This document shows, piece after piece, positions 54,628 to 64,000 of a stretch of 64,000 bases of DNA. The position numbers were made by a program, and so were the translations under genes. This stretch comes from Phocaeicola dorei (GTDB taxonomy: Bacteria; Bacteroidota; Bacteroidia; Bacteroidales; Bacteroidaceae). The DNA is taken from positions 4,743,501 to 4,807,500 of the forward strand of contig NZ_CP046176.1 of NCBI RefSeq assembly GCF_013009555.1. Reading direction: 5' to 3'. The notes below the pieces were generated by a model. The model did not search any database and had not been told where the DNA came from. It saw only the letters and a list, made by a program, of their open reading frames with translations. Within the stretch, counting starts at the first letter, position 1. Each line of letters opens with the position of its first letter.

Positions 54628-57116
54628 GTAGGCTCGGCACTCGGCGCCTTGCCGCATTTCTGCGGTAGGTTTCCGAGAGCCTGCCCCCGAACCGTGCTTA
54701 CATGTCTCCATGTACACGGCTCTCCGTTATAATTCAACTTAGTGTTATACATTGCCATGTATTTTAGCATTACATTCTGGACAGACTGCCAATGTTTTAC
54801 GGTGCATTTTGAGCATGATGCGTTCCCATTCGTTCTTGCCTGTCAAGTCTTTCAAGGCACGAACATGGTGCATCACCGTTTTGCCATGCGCTCCGCATAC
54901 CTCGCACTGTTCCGCCTTTAGTCTCTCAACAAGACTTGAGGCTGGCAGAAAATTGGTGTTTGGCATTATGTCGCATTTAGCATCACATTGAGCGTCTTTT
55001 CTCTTGAAACCCTCATTATAGAACACACGGCATTTGCATTGCCCTTTTGCATCCGTGTAACTGATTACAAAGTCTTTGTCTTTCGAGTATTTCTTTTTAA
55101 TCTTCCGTACACTGCTGCTTTGCTTTTTGGCGATGCTTTTGTACATACTGTATTCCATAATATAACCGAACCTTTTGCAAAGAGTAGATACATTGTTCGC
55201 TATCGAGTAATAATTGTAGAATCCTCTTATCTCCTTATTGAATTGGGCTACAATATCCTCCGGTTTGCGGTTCATCATATAACTGCGTGCCTTTGGCTTC
55301 CAATCCTCCTTGCCATTGGTTTGTATAACCCTCATGGCTTTGTAGTCAATCAACTTGTTCTTGACCACCTCTCTCGGGAGTAGAAGTACAACCTTGCGGT
55401 TGAACATTCTTTTGAGCACTCCATTCTTATCTCTCTTGGTGGCTTTGGAGTTGCGTACGGTTATTTCATATCCCAGAAATTTAGCTTTTTCTTGTGCTTG
55501 GGTTATAAGCGTTTTCTCTGCCGACAGTTCAAGTTTTAGCTTATCTTTCATGAATTGTGTGATATTCGCTTTGATTTGCCCACATTCTTCATGGCTGCCG
55601 ACAACCCCAATCAAGAAATCGTCTGCGTATCTGACATATTTCAACCGTCTGTACTCTTCATCCATTTCCATGACACAAGGCATTTGTTGCATCTGTCGGT
55701 AATACCCTTTGATTTTATCAATAAGGTCTTTCCGTACCTTTGTATCGGTTTCGGATTTCAGTTTCTTTTCCAGCTTGTTCTTACGGTCTTTAATCCGACG
55801 GTAATCCTTATCCAATCTTCTGCTTGCGCCTTTATTGAAAGATTGGGCGTATACCTCCATGTACTTGTCGAACTTGTCAAGGTAAATATTAGCCAGTATG
55901 GGACTAATGATGCCGCCTTGCGGAGTTCCACTGTACGTGTGTCTGTATTTCCAATTTTCAATATACCCAGCGTTCAGAAATTTACGGATGAGCCTTATGA
56001 ACCTCCCGTCCGCTATGCGTTCTTCGAGTATGCCAATCAGAACGTTATGGTCTATGTTGTCGAAGAAGCCTTTTATGTCCCCCTCTATAAACCATTTTGT
56101 TCCGAGAAACGTATCTTGAATTTGGGTTAATGCAGTCTGGCAACTCCTACGTGGTCTGAATCCATGTGAGGTATTTTCAAAACTTCCCTCGTATATGGCT
56201 TCCAGTATCATGTGTACCACTTCCTGCACCAACTTGTCTTCAAAAGACGGGATGCCCAACGGGCGTTTCTTTCCGTTCTTCTTAGGGATATAGACCCTTT
56301 TGGCTGGGTTGGGTTTGTAACTTTCGTCTCTAAGCTTGGAGATTAGATTTTCTATTCTCTGAATACTCATTTCGTCAACTGTCTTGCCGTCTGTCCCAGC
56401 GGTCATATTGCCCTGTTTGGCATAGATTCGCTGGTAGGCGGTATAGAACATCTGTTCATTGAATAGAATACGATACAACCGTTCGAACTTATAGCCCGAT
56501 ACATTGCTGTGTTTCACTAAGTTGTTCAATACATTCTTTGGATTTCTCATAATGTCTCTCACATTTTCCTTTGATTATATTGATTATATAACTGCTTCCC
56601 TTCGCCATGTGCAGGGCATTACCCTGCTCGGACTACTACGGAAGCTCCGTTGCCATGCCGAATATTCAAGAACGACTTCTATAGCCTTTCGGCGTTTCGG
56701 TTTAGGCAATCCCCATTTAGCGGGTGTAATAACAAGCATGACAGACTGTCGGATGCAACGTTCGTCCGTTAATCTGCTTATTGCAGACGTGTCGCAGTCA
56801 GTTCTTTGCCCCATACAACCTAAACACTTGCTGGGGTACATGCGATATGGCGTTGGTAACTGCCTTCCGCCACAGCCCTGGTATGTGCCACTGGATTGTT
56901 GTTCAACCAGTTCAGGCTTCATCCTCATGTCCGTCTTTCTGTCTTGCCATTCAGTCGCAGCGTGGCAGTTGGCTGACTTATGGCTTCTCCGACATGCTAC
57001 ACTCCCCCTCGGGTTTCCCTCTGGGATAAGTCGGATGACAGTAGGTCTTATTTTCATAGAACTCTAACCTAATCTATTGCTAAATAGATATTTATTACAC
57101 TGCCTTATGGGCGCAC
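54628..57116 (-). mobile_element. group II intron copy 3
   Basis: Central copy of the array, 2,489 bp, head-to-tail with copies 2 and 4. Domain V at 54722-54689. The maturase frame is intact. Confidence 0.95.
54745..56550 (-). CDS. ltrA: group II intron reverse transcriptase/maturase (copy 3)
   Basis: Identical to copies 1 and 2. The absence of any decay in the central copy argues for very recent multiplication or ongoing recombination among copies. Confidence 0.95.
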   Translation of the reverse strand: MRNPKNVLNNLVKHSNVSGYKFERLYRILFNEQMFYTAYQRIYAKQGNMTAGTDGKTVDEMSIQRIENLISKLRDESYKPNPAKRVYIPKKNGKKRPLGIPSFEDKLVQEVVHMILEAIYEGSFENTSHGFRPRRSCQTALTQIQDTFLGTKWFIEGDIKGFFDNIDHNVLIGILEERIADGRFIRLIRKFLNAGYIENWKYRHTYSGTPQGGIISPILANIYLDKFDKYMEVYAQSFNKGASRRLDKDYRRIKDRKNKLEKKLKSETDTKVRKDLIDKIKGYYRQMQQMPCVMEMDEEYRRLKYVRYADDFLIGVVGSHEECGQIKANITQFMKDKLKLELSAEKTLITQAQEKAKFLGYEITVRNSKATKRDKNGVLKRMFNRKVVLLLPREVVKNKLIDYKAMRVIQTNGKEDWKPKARSYMMNRKPEDIVAQFNKEIRGFYNYYSIANNVSTLCKRFGYIMEYSMYKSIAKKQSSSVRKIKKKYSKDKDFVISYTDAKGQCKCRVFYNEGFKRKDAQCDAKCDIMPNTNFLPASSLVERLKAEQCEVCGAHGKTVMHHVRALKDLTGKNEWERIMLKMHRKTLAVCPECNAKIHGNV

Positions 57117-59605
57117 GTAGGCTCGGCACTCGGCGCCTTGCCGCATTTCTGCGGTAGGTTTCCGAGAGCCTGCCCCCGAACCGTGCTTACATGTCTCCAT
57201 GTACACGGCTCTCCGTTATAATTCAACTTAGTGTTATACATTGCCATGTATTTTAGCATTACATTCTGGACAGACTGCCAATGTTTTACGGTGCATTTTG
57301 AGCATGATGCGTTCCCATTCGTTCTTGCCTGTCAAGTCTTTCAAGGCACGAACATGGTGCATCACCGTTTTGCCATGCGCTCCGCATACCTCGCACTGTT
57401 CCGCCTTTAGTCTCTCAACAAGACTTGAGGCTGGCAGAAAATTGGTGTTTGGCATTATGTCGCATTTAGCATCACATTGAGCGTCTTTTCTCTTGAAACC
57501 CTCATTATAGAACACACGGCATTTGCATTGCCCTTTTGCATCCGTGTAACTGATTACAAAGTCTTTGTCTTTCGAGTATTTCTTTTTAATCTTCCGTACA
57601 CTGCTGCTTTGCTTTTTGGCGATGCTTTTGTACATACTGTATTCCATAATATAACCGAACCTTTTGCAAAGAGTAGATACATTGTTCGCTATCGAGTAAT
57701 AATTGTAGAATCCTCTTATCTCCTTATTGAATTGGGCTACAATATCCTCCGGTTTGCGGTTCATCATATAACTGCGTGCCTTTGGCTTCCAATCCTCCTT
57801 GCCATTGGTTTGTATAACCCTCATGGCTTTGTAGTCAATCAACTTGTTCTTGACCACCTCTCTCGGGAGTAGAAGTACAACCTTGCGGTTGAACATTCTT
57901 TTGAGCACTCCATTCTTATCTCTCTTGGTGGCTTTGGAGTTGCGTACGGTTATTTCATATCCCAGAAATTTAGCTTTTTCTTGTGCTTGGGTTATAAGCG
58001 TTTTCTCTGCCGACAGTTCAAGTTTTAGCTTATCTTTCATGAATTGTGTGATATTCGCTTTGATTTGCCCACATTCTTCATGGCTGCCGACAACCCCAAT
58101 CAAGAAATCGTCTGCGTATCTGACATATTTCAACCGTCTGTACTCTTCATCCATTTCCATGACACAAGGCATTTGTTGCATCTGTCGGTAATACCCTTTG
58201 ATTTTATCAATAAGGTCTTTCCGTACCTTTGTATCGGTTTCGGATTTCAGTTTCTTTTCCAGCTTGTTCTTACGGTCTTTAATCCGACGGTAATCCTTAT
58301 CCAATCTTCTGCTTGCGCCTTTATTGAAAGATTGGGCGTATACCTCCATGTACTTGTCGAACTTGTCAAGGTAAATATTAGCCAGTATGGGACTAATGAT
58401 GCCGCCTTGCGGAGTTCCACTGTACGTGTGTCTGTATTTCCAATTTTCAATATACCCAGCGTTCAGAAATTTACGGATGAGCCTTATGAACCTCCCGTCC
58501 GCTATGCGTTCTTCGAGTATGCCAATCAGAACGTTATGGTCTATGTTGTCGAAGAAGCCTTTTATGTCCCCCTCTATAAACCATTTTGTTCCGAGAAACG
58601 TATCTTGAATTTGGGTTAATGCAGTCTGGCAACTCCTACGTGGTCTGAATCCATGTGAGGTATTTTCAAAACTTCCCTCGTATATGGCTTCCAGTATCAT
58701 GTGTACCACTTCCTGCACCAACTTGTCTTCAAAAGACGGGATGCCCAACGGGCGTTTCTTTCCGTTCTTCTTAGGGATATAGACCCTTTTGGCTGGGTTG
58801 GGTTTGTAACTTTCGTCTCTAAGCTTGGAGATTAGATTTTCTATTCTCTGAATACTCATTTCGTCAACTGTCTTGCCGTCTGTCCCAGCGGTCATATTGC
58901 CCTGTTTGGCATAGATTCGCTGGTAGGCGGTATAGAACATCTGTTCATTGAATAGAATACGATACAACCGTTCGAACTTATAGCCCGATACATTGCTGTG
59001 TTTCACTAAGTTGTTCAATACATTCTTTGGATTTCTCATAATGTCTCTCACATTTTCCTTTGATTATATTGATTATATAACTGCTTCCCTTCGCCATGTG
59101 CAGGGCATTACCCTGCTCGGACTACTACGGAAGCTCCGTTGCCATGCCGAATATTCAAGAACGACTTCTATAGCCTTTCGGCGTTTCGGTTTAGGCAATC
59201 CCCATTTAGCGGGTGTAATAACAAGCATGACAGACTGTCGGATGCAACGTTCGTCCGTTAATCTGCTTATTGCAGACGTGTCGCAGTCAGTTCTTTGCCC
59301 CATACAACCTAAACACTTGCTGGGGTACATGCGATATGGCGTTGGTAACTGCCTTCCGCCACAGCCCTGGTATGTGCCACTGGATTGTTGTTCAACCAGT
59401 TCAGGCTTCATCCTCATGTCCGTCTTTCTGTCTTGCCATTCAGTCGCAGCGTGGCAGTTGGCTGACTTATGGCTTCTCCGACATGCTACACTCCCCCTCG
59501 GGTTTCCCTCTGGGATAAGTCGGATGACAGTAGGTCTTATTTTCATAGAACTCTAACCTAATCTATTGCTAAATAGATATTTATTACACTGCCTTATGGG
59601 CGCAC
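57117..59605 (-). mobile_element. group II intron copy 4
   Basis: 2,489 bp, flanked by copies 3 and 5 with direct intron-intron junctions. Domain V at 57211-57178. The maturase frame is intact. Confidence 0.95.
57234..59039 (-). CDS. ltrA: group II intron reverse transcriptase/maturase (copy 4)
   Basis: Identical to the other copies; RT catalytic YADD and the C-terminal HNH residues are present. Confidence 0.95.
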   Translation of the reverse strand: MRNPKNVLNNLVKHSNVSGYKFERLYRILFNEQMFYTAYQRIYAKQGNMTAGTDGKTVDEMSIQRIENLISKLRDESYKPNPAKRVYIPKKNGKKRPLGIPSFEDKLVQEVVHMILEAIYEGSFENTSHGFRPRRSCQTALTQIQDTFLGTKWFIEGDIKGFFDNIDHNVLIGILEERIADGRFIRLIRKFLNAGYIENWKYRHTYSGTPQGGIISPILANIYLDKFDKYMEVYAQSFNKGASRRLDKDYRRIKDRKNKLEKKLKSETDTKVRKDLIDKIKGYYRQMQQMPCVMEMDEEYRRLKYVRYADDFLIGVVGSHEECGQIKANITQFMKDKLKLELSAEKTLITQAQEKAKFLGYEITVRNSKATKRDKNGVLKRMFNRKVVLLLPREVVKNKLIDYKAMRVIQTNGKEDWKPKARSYMMNRKPEDIVAQFNKEIRGFYNYYSIANNVSTLCKRFGYIMEYSMYKSIAKKQSSSVRKIKKKYSKDKDFVISYTDAKGQCKCRVFYNEGFKRKDAQCDAKCDIMPNTNFLPASSLVERLKAEQCEVCGAHGKTVMHHVRALKDLTGKNEWERIMLKMHRKTLAVCPECNAKIHGNV

Positions 59606-62094
59606 GTAGGCTCGGCACTCGGCGCCTTGCCGCATTTCTGCGGTAGGTTTCCGAGAGCCTGCCCCCGAACCGTGCTTACATGTCTCCATGTACACGGCTC
59701 TCCGTTATAATTCAACTTAGTGTTATACATTGCCATGTATTTTAGCATTACATTCTGGACAGACTGCCAATGTTTTACGGTGCATTTTGAGCATGATGCG
59801 TTCCCATTCGTTCTTGCCTGTCAAGTCTTTCAAGGCACGAACATGGTGCATCACCGTTTTGCCATGCGCTCCGCATACCTCGCACTGTTCCGCCTTTAGT
59901 CTCTCAACAAGACTTGAGGCTGGCAGAAAATTGGTGTTTGGCATTATGTCGCATTTAGCATCACATTGAGCGTCTTTTCTCTTGAAACCCTCATTATAGA
60001 ACACACGGCATTTGCATTGCCCTTTTGCATCCGTGTAACTGATTACAAAGTCTTTGTCTTTCGAGTATTTCTTTTTAATCTTCCGTACACTGCTGCTTTG
60101 CTTTTTGGCGATGCTTTTGTACATACTGTATTCCATAATATAACCGAACCTTTTGCAAAGAGTAGATACATTGTTCGCTATCGAGTAATAATTGTAGAAT
60201 CCTCTTATCTCCTTATTGAATTGGGCTACAATATCCTCCGGTTTGCGGTTCATCATATAACTGCGTGCCTTTGGCTTCCAATCCTCCTTGCCATTGGTTT
60301 GTATAACCCTCATGGCTTTGTAGTCAATCAACTTGTTCTTGACCACCTCTCTCGGGAGTAGAAGTACAACCTTGCGGTTGAACATTCTTTTGAGCACTCC
60401 ATTCTTATCTCTCTTGGTGGCTTTGGAGTTGCGTACGGTTATTTCATATCCCAGAAATTTAGCTTTTTCTTGTGCTTGGGTTATAAGCGTTTTCTCTGCC
60501 GACAGTTCAAGTTTTAGCTTATCTTTCATGAATTGTGTGATATTCGCTTTGATTTGCCCACATTCTTCATGGCTGCCGACAACCCCAATCAAGAAATCGT
60601 CTGCGTATCTGACATATTTCAACCGTCTGTACTCTTCATCCATTTCCATGACACAAGGCATTTGTTGCATCTGTCGGTAATACCCTTTGATTTTATCAAT
60701 AAGGTCTTTCCGTACCTTTGTATCGGTTTCGGATTTCAGTTTCTTTTCCAGCTTGTTCTTACGGTCTTTAATCCGACGGTAATCCTTATCCAATCTTCTG
60801 CTTGCGCCTTTATTGAAAGATTGGGCGTATACCTCCATGTACTTGTCGAACTTGTCAAGGTAAATATTAGCCAGTATGGGACTAATGATGCCGCCTTGCG
60901 GAGTTCCACTGTACGTGTGTCTGTATTTCCAATTTTCAATATACCCAGCGTTCAGAAATTTACGGATGAGCCTTATGAACCTCCCGTCCGCTATGCGTTC
61001 TTCGAGTATGCCAATCAGAACGTTATGGTCTATGTTGTCGAAGAAGCCTTTTATGTCCCCCTCTATAAACCATTTTGTTCCGAGAAACGTATCTTGAATT
61101 TGGGTTAATGCAGTCTGGCAACTCCTACGTGGTCTGAATCCATGTGAGGTATTTTCAAAACTTCCCTCGTATATGGCTTCCAGTATCATGTGTACCACTT
61201 CCTGCACCAACTTGTCTTCAAAAGACGGGATGCCCAACGGGCGTTTCTTTCCGTTCTTCTTAGGGATATAGACCCTTTTGGCTGGGTTGGGTTTGTAACT
61301 TTCGTCTCTAAGCTTGGAGATTAGATTTTCTATTCTCTGAATACTCATTTCGTCAACTGTCTTGCCGTCTGTCCCAGCGGTCATATTGCCCTGTTTGGCA
61401 TAGATTCGCTGGTAGGCGGTATAGAACATCTGTTCATTGAATAGAATACGATACAACCGTTCGAACTTATAGCCCGATACATTGCTGTGTTTCACTAAGT
61501 TGTTCAATACATTCTTTGGATTTCTCATAATGTCTCTCACATTTTCCTTTGATTATATTGATTATATAACTGCTTCCCTTCGCCATGTGCAGGGCATTAC
61601 CCTGCTCGGACTACTACGGAAGCTCCGTTGCCATGCCGAATATTCAAGAACGACTTCTATAGCCTTTCGGCGTTTCGGTTTAGGCAATCCCCATTTAGCG
61701 GGTGTAATAACAAGCATGACAGACTGTCGGATGCAACGTTCGTCCGTTAATCTGCTTATTGCAGACGTGTCGCAGTCAGTTCTTTGCCCCATACAACCTA
61801 AACACTTGCTGGGGTACATGCGATATGGCGTTGGTAACTGCCTTCCGCCACAGCCCTGGTATGTGCCACTGGATTGTTGTTCAACCAGTTCAGGCTTCAT
61901 CCTCATGTCCGTCTTTCTGTCTTGCCATTCAGTCGCAGCGTGGCAGTTGGCTGACTTATGGCTTCTCCGACATGCTACACTCCCCCTCGGGTTTCCCTCT
62001 GGGATAAGTCGGATGACAGTAGGTCTTATTTTCATAGAACTCTAACCTAATCTATTGCTAAATAGATATTTATTACACTGCCTTATGGGCGCAC
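59606..62094 (-). mobile_element. group II intron copy 5 (5'-most, next to exon 1)
   Basis: 2,489 bp. Its first base (62094) directly follows mobC exon 1, ending TACCTAAA. Intron domain I contains TTTAGG (61802-61797), the perfect complement of the last six exon bases CCTAAA, so EBS1-IBS1 pairing is visible. Domain V at 59700-59667. Only this copy has a 5' splice site with a matching IBS1. Confidence 0.95.
59723..61528 (-). CDS. ltrA: group II intron reverse transcriptase/maturase (copy 5)
   Basis: Identical to the other copies. This copy lies closest to the mobC promoter side, with 566 bases of intron domains I-III between the exon border and its start codon. Confidence 0.95.
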   Translation of the reverse strand: MRNPKNVLNNLVKHSNVSGYKFERLYRILFNEQMFYTAYQRIYAKQGNMTAGTDGKTVDEMSIQRIENLISKLRDESYKPNPAKRVYIPKKNGKKRPLGIPSFEDKLVQEVVHMILEAIYEGSFENTSHGFRPRRSCQTALTQIQDTFLGTKWFIEGDIKGFFDNIDHNVLIGILEERIADGRFIRLIRKFLNAGYIENWKYRHTYSGTPQGGIISPILANIYLDKFDKYMEVYAQSFNKGASRRLDKDYRRIKDRKNKLEKKLKSETDTKVRKDLIDKIKGYYRQMQQMPCVMEMDEEYRRLKYVRYADDFLIGVVGSHEECGQIKANITQFMKDKLKLELSAEKTLITQAQEKAKFLGYEITVRNSKATKRDKNGVLKRMFNRKVVLLLPREVVKNKLIDYKAMRVIQTNGKEDWKPKARSYMMNRKPEDIVAQFNKEIRGFYNYYSIANNVSTLCKRFGYIMEYSMYKSIAKKQSSSVRKIKKKYSKDKDFVISYTDAKGQCKCRVFYNEGFKRKDAQCDAKCDIMPNTNFLPASSLVERLKAEQCEVCGAHGKTVMHHVRALKDLTGKNEWERIMLKMHRKTLAVCPECNAKIHGNV

Positions 62095-63083
62095 TTTAGG
62101 TACCAGATGATTGCGGCAAGCAGAATGATGGGTGACTCCACAAAGAAATCCCCCTGCTTTTCAATCCAGGTGCGATTGAGGTTGAGCATTATCGTATAAC
62201 TCGCCTCATACGCATCGGAGATATCCGTCATGAATTTCGGATTGATGGGATTGCAGCGGTGTGACCTGTGCGGATCGTCGAAATTGATGACATAGAACCG
62301 GGGCTTGACCTTGTACTTGTCCATGTTGTTCAACAACGTGTTGTAAGCGATGGTGGAAAGGTCGTCGAACTTGTAATCGTAGATGTAACAACTGTATCCT
62401 TTGGAAATCATCTGGCGTATGTAATTGTTTACCACGGCATACGACTTGCCCGATCCGGGCGTGCCAAGCACGATGGTGGCACGAAAGGGATTTACTACGT
62501 TGATCCATCCGTCATGCTGTTTTCCCTGAAAGCGGAAGCTGGTAGGCAGGTTGACGGAATACTCGTTCTCCAACAACCGGGTTTCCTGCTGGAAGGATTC
62601 ATTTTCGATATTGAACACATCCCCCATCAGGTTATGCCTGTAAAGCCGGCTCATCCACAATCCCGCCATCAGTAGACCGAGGTAACCTGCGGTAAGTGTT
62701 ACAACGTACAGTATGGTGCTTATCATGTGCGGCAGGGACAGGTCAAGCAGCCACCAGTTCAGAAAAAACAGCACGCATCCGGCTACCAGTGCCGCGTAGA
62801 TTTTGGGCCAGGTGATTTTTTCACCTTTAACTCCATGTGTTCCTAGGCAGGATATTGCCAGTAAAGTCACTGCCAACAGTTTGGTCCAGAGAATACAGTT
62901 GAAAATACCCGTCGTATTGTTGAAGTTTACCAGAATCTTATCTATGACCGCAAGATTCAGATGCCATGCGGTCATGCTCGGATAGCAGTACACATAGACG
63001 TGCACCACCAAAAGAAAAATACTCACAGCCCTGCCGAATTCCATTATCTTAGCGAGAGCCCTCAAATCGTCTTCCTGTTGCAT
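62095..63083 (-). CDS. mobC: mobC exon 1 (TraG/VirD4-like coupling protein, 5' part)
   Basis: Starts MQQEDDLRALAKIMEFGRAV and gives 329 complete residues plus two bases of the next codon. Four hydrophobic segments lie in the first 160 residues (AVSIFLLVVHVYVYCY, LLAVTLLAISCLG, AALVAGCVLFFLNWWLL, STILYVVTLTAGYLGLLMAG). Walker A follows near 210 (LGTPGSGKSYAVV). The last codons, IIWYLK, continue in exon 2. It is an inner-membrane ATPase that feeds the relaxase-bound DNA to the mating channel. Without splicing, translation would run into the intron and stop after a few codons (KCAHKAV). Confidence 0.9.
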
Positions 63084-63119
63084 AAGGATTGTGTATAAAA
63101 AGGTTGATACTTGTTTTGT

Positions 63120-64000
63120 CTAAATGCCACGCTTGCGTCCGGTCTTCTTCTTTTTCTTCATGCGGCGTGCAAAGGCTTCCTCCTCGTAATCCCGCGGATT
63201 GGTTTCCATAGAAAGAATGCCTGCCGCCAGTTCGAGCGTGCTAGAGGATTCGTGACGGTGATGCTGCCAAAGCTCTGTAGCGGAATGTCCACCCCGTTCC
63301 TTTTCGGGTATGTTTTCCAACCATTTGAAATAGTCGTTGAACACATTGGCGGAAAACTCCTTGCCCATGCGTGAACCGTTGAACACCTCCCGTCGGTCGT
63401 GGTCAATGAAGGTGACACCGTAGATACGCCCCCGCTCATTCTCACGGAACACCACATCGATATTTTTTTGCCCCAGCAGTTCCACAAACCGTTTCCGTGA
63501 ATCCGCCTGCCGCAAGGCACGGGCGATGTCCGCCTGTATGGAGGGTGCCCATTTCCCCTCTTTGAGAGCTTTCAGATTCATCAACATCCGCTTTTCCAAC
63601 AGTTCATTCCCGAAGCGTTTTCCGAAACGTGAACTCTTGAACGGCGGACTGACCACCTTGCCGGTATCATCCGTGGCAGAATAGACAATGCCGGTGTAGG
63701 GTATGCCGTTGTATTCCCCCCTGATCTGTTTCGCCTCGATGTTGAGTGTGGAAAGCAGTGCGCTGTATTCCCCGAAAGTCTGGAAACGGTAGCTTTCCAG
63801 TACGGCTTTAAGGGTGTTGCCTACCTGATGGCGGACATCTCCCAAGGAAGCGTCCACCTTTTTTAGTTCCGCTTTCGGATTCCGCCTTTCCGTGTCCGCT
63901 CCGTTGCGCAAGCCGAAATCCGTTTCCAGTTCCCGACAGGCGGTCATGGAACGGCGATGCTCGTAGGCGTCACTGATCTTTTTTCCCTGTCCGTCCACAC
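63120..64000 (-). CDS. mobB: MobB-type mobilization/relaxase protein, C-terminal part
   Basis: Partial: the frame is open to the window edge, so only the C-terminal 292 or so residues are seen. The sequence is a charged helical region (LGDVRHQVGNTLKAVLESYRF), then YNGIPYTGIVYSATDD, NIDVVFRENERGRIYGVTFIDHDRREVFNGSR, broken here by position, and a Lys-rich tail (RRMKKKKKTGRKRG). This matches the C-terminal portion of Bacteroidales ICE relaxase/MobB proteins; the catalytic relaxase domain would lie outside the window. It ends 37 bases before mobC starts, as in mobABC operons. Confidence 0.75.
   Translation of the reverse strand, partial: VDGQGKKISDAYEHRRSMTACRELETDFGLRNGADTERRNPKAELKKVDASLGDVRHQVGNTLKAVLESYRFQTFGEYSALLSTLNIEAKQIRGEYNGIPYTGIVYSATDDTGKVVSPPFKSSRFGKRFGNELLEKRMLMNLKALKEGKWAPSIQADIARALRQADSRKRFVELLGQKNIDVVFRENERGRIYGVTFIDHDRREVFNGSRMGKEFSANVFNDYFKWLENIPEKERGGHSATELWQHHRHESSSTLELAAGILSMETNPRDYEEEAFARRMKKKKKTGRKRGI

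Noticed and set aside
49650..62094. Intron array considered as an IS or transposon tandem
   Set aside because: No transposase, terminal inverted repeats or target duplication; ends, domain V, EBS1-IBS1 match and maturase identify group II introns.
1..64000. tRNA, rRNA and ICE attachment sites
   Set aside because: None seen; no integrase gene is present, so the ICE ends lie outside the window.

Overview
This window is the interior of a large Bacteroidales integrative and conjugative element (ICE) carrying a type VI secretion system (T6SS) of the Bacteroidota subtype (T6SSiii). The host is most likely Bacteroides, Phocaeicola or Parabacteroides. Evidence: RteA/RteB-type regulators, a TopB/DUF3945/DUF4099 transfer-region cluster, MobB/MobC-type mobilization proteins, Bacteroidota-only Tss proteins (TssN, TssQ, TssO, TssP, TssR), and promoters of the TTTG-(19-20 bp)-TAnnTTTG form.

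Layout. (1) 1-4.4 kb, minus strand: topB-like topoisomerase and two DUF4099/DUF3945 proteins, between two long imperfect palindromes, with four 10-bp tandem repeats upstream of their promoter. (2) 4.9-8.6 kb, minus: rteB and rteA. (3) 8.8-15.5 kb: cargo with two TetR regulators, a ketoacyl synthase III, an unknown protein, an overlapping ATPase plus PD-(D/E)XK pair, and a decayed gene. (4) 15.9-26.4 kb, minus: T6SS operon hcp, vgrG, TPR-like protein, tssB, tssC, a 1442-aa PAAR/Rhs effector and its immunity candidate. (5) 26.6-48.5 kb, plus: clpV, Hcp paralogues, an effector/immunity pair, tssE, F, N, K, G, Q, O, P, R, an Hcp-deaminase fusion with its immunity candidate, small locus genes and AT-rich HEPN-like cargo. 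(6) 48.6-64 kb, minus: mobC (coupling protein) and the C-terminal part of mobB. mobC is split by five perfect 2,489-bp head-to-tail copies of one group II intron (49650-62094, exactly 5 x 2,489 bp).

How it fits together. RteA/RteB probably sense and relay a signal to the transfer genes. A common inverted repeat of the form CCGAC-YR-GTCGG lies just downstream of, or close to, promoters of rteA, an unknown gene, the cargo region and vgrG, which suggests that a TetR regulator coordinates ICE regulation with T6SS expression. The T6SS has contractile sheath, baseplate and tube genes and the Bacteroidota membrane complex. Its AT-rich cassettes (Rhs tip, post-hcp pair, Hcp-deaminase pair) are interchangeable toxin/immunity loci within a more GC-rich, conserved frame. 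Conjugation through MobC depends on RNA splicing of the intron array; joining the two exons at the inferred splice sites restores a 674-codon frame.

Most notable observations: the five-copy intron array in the coupling-protein gene; a TopB whose catalytic tyrosine position is cysteine; the shared operator set; three effector/immunity candidates; an ATPase/nuclease pair resembling a defence module; and a two-state RNA leader before a tetR gene.
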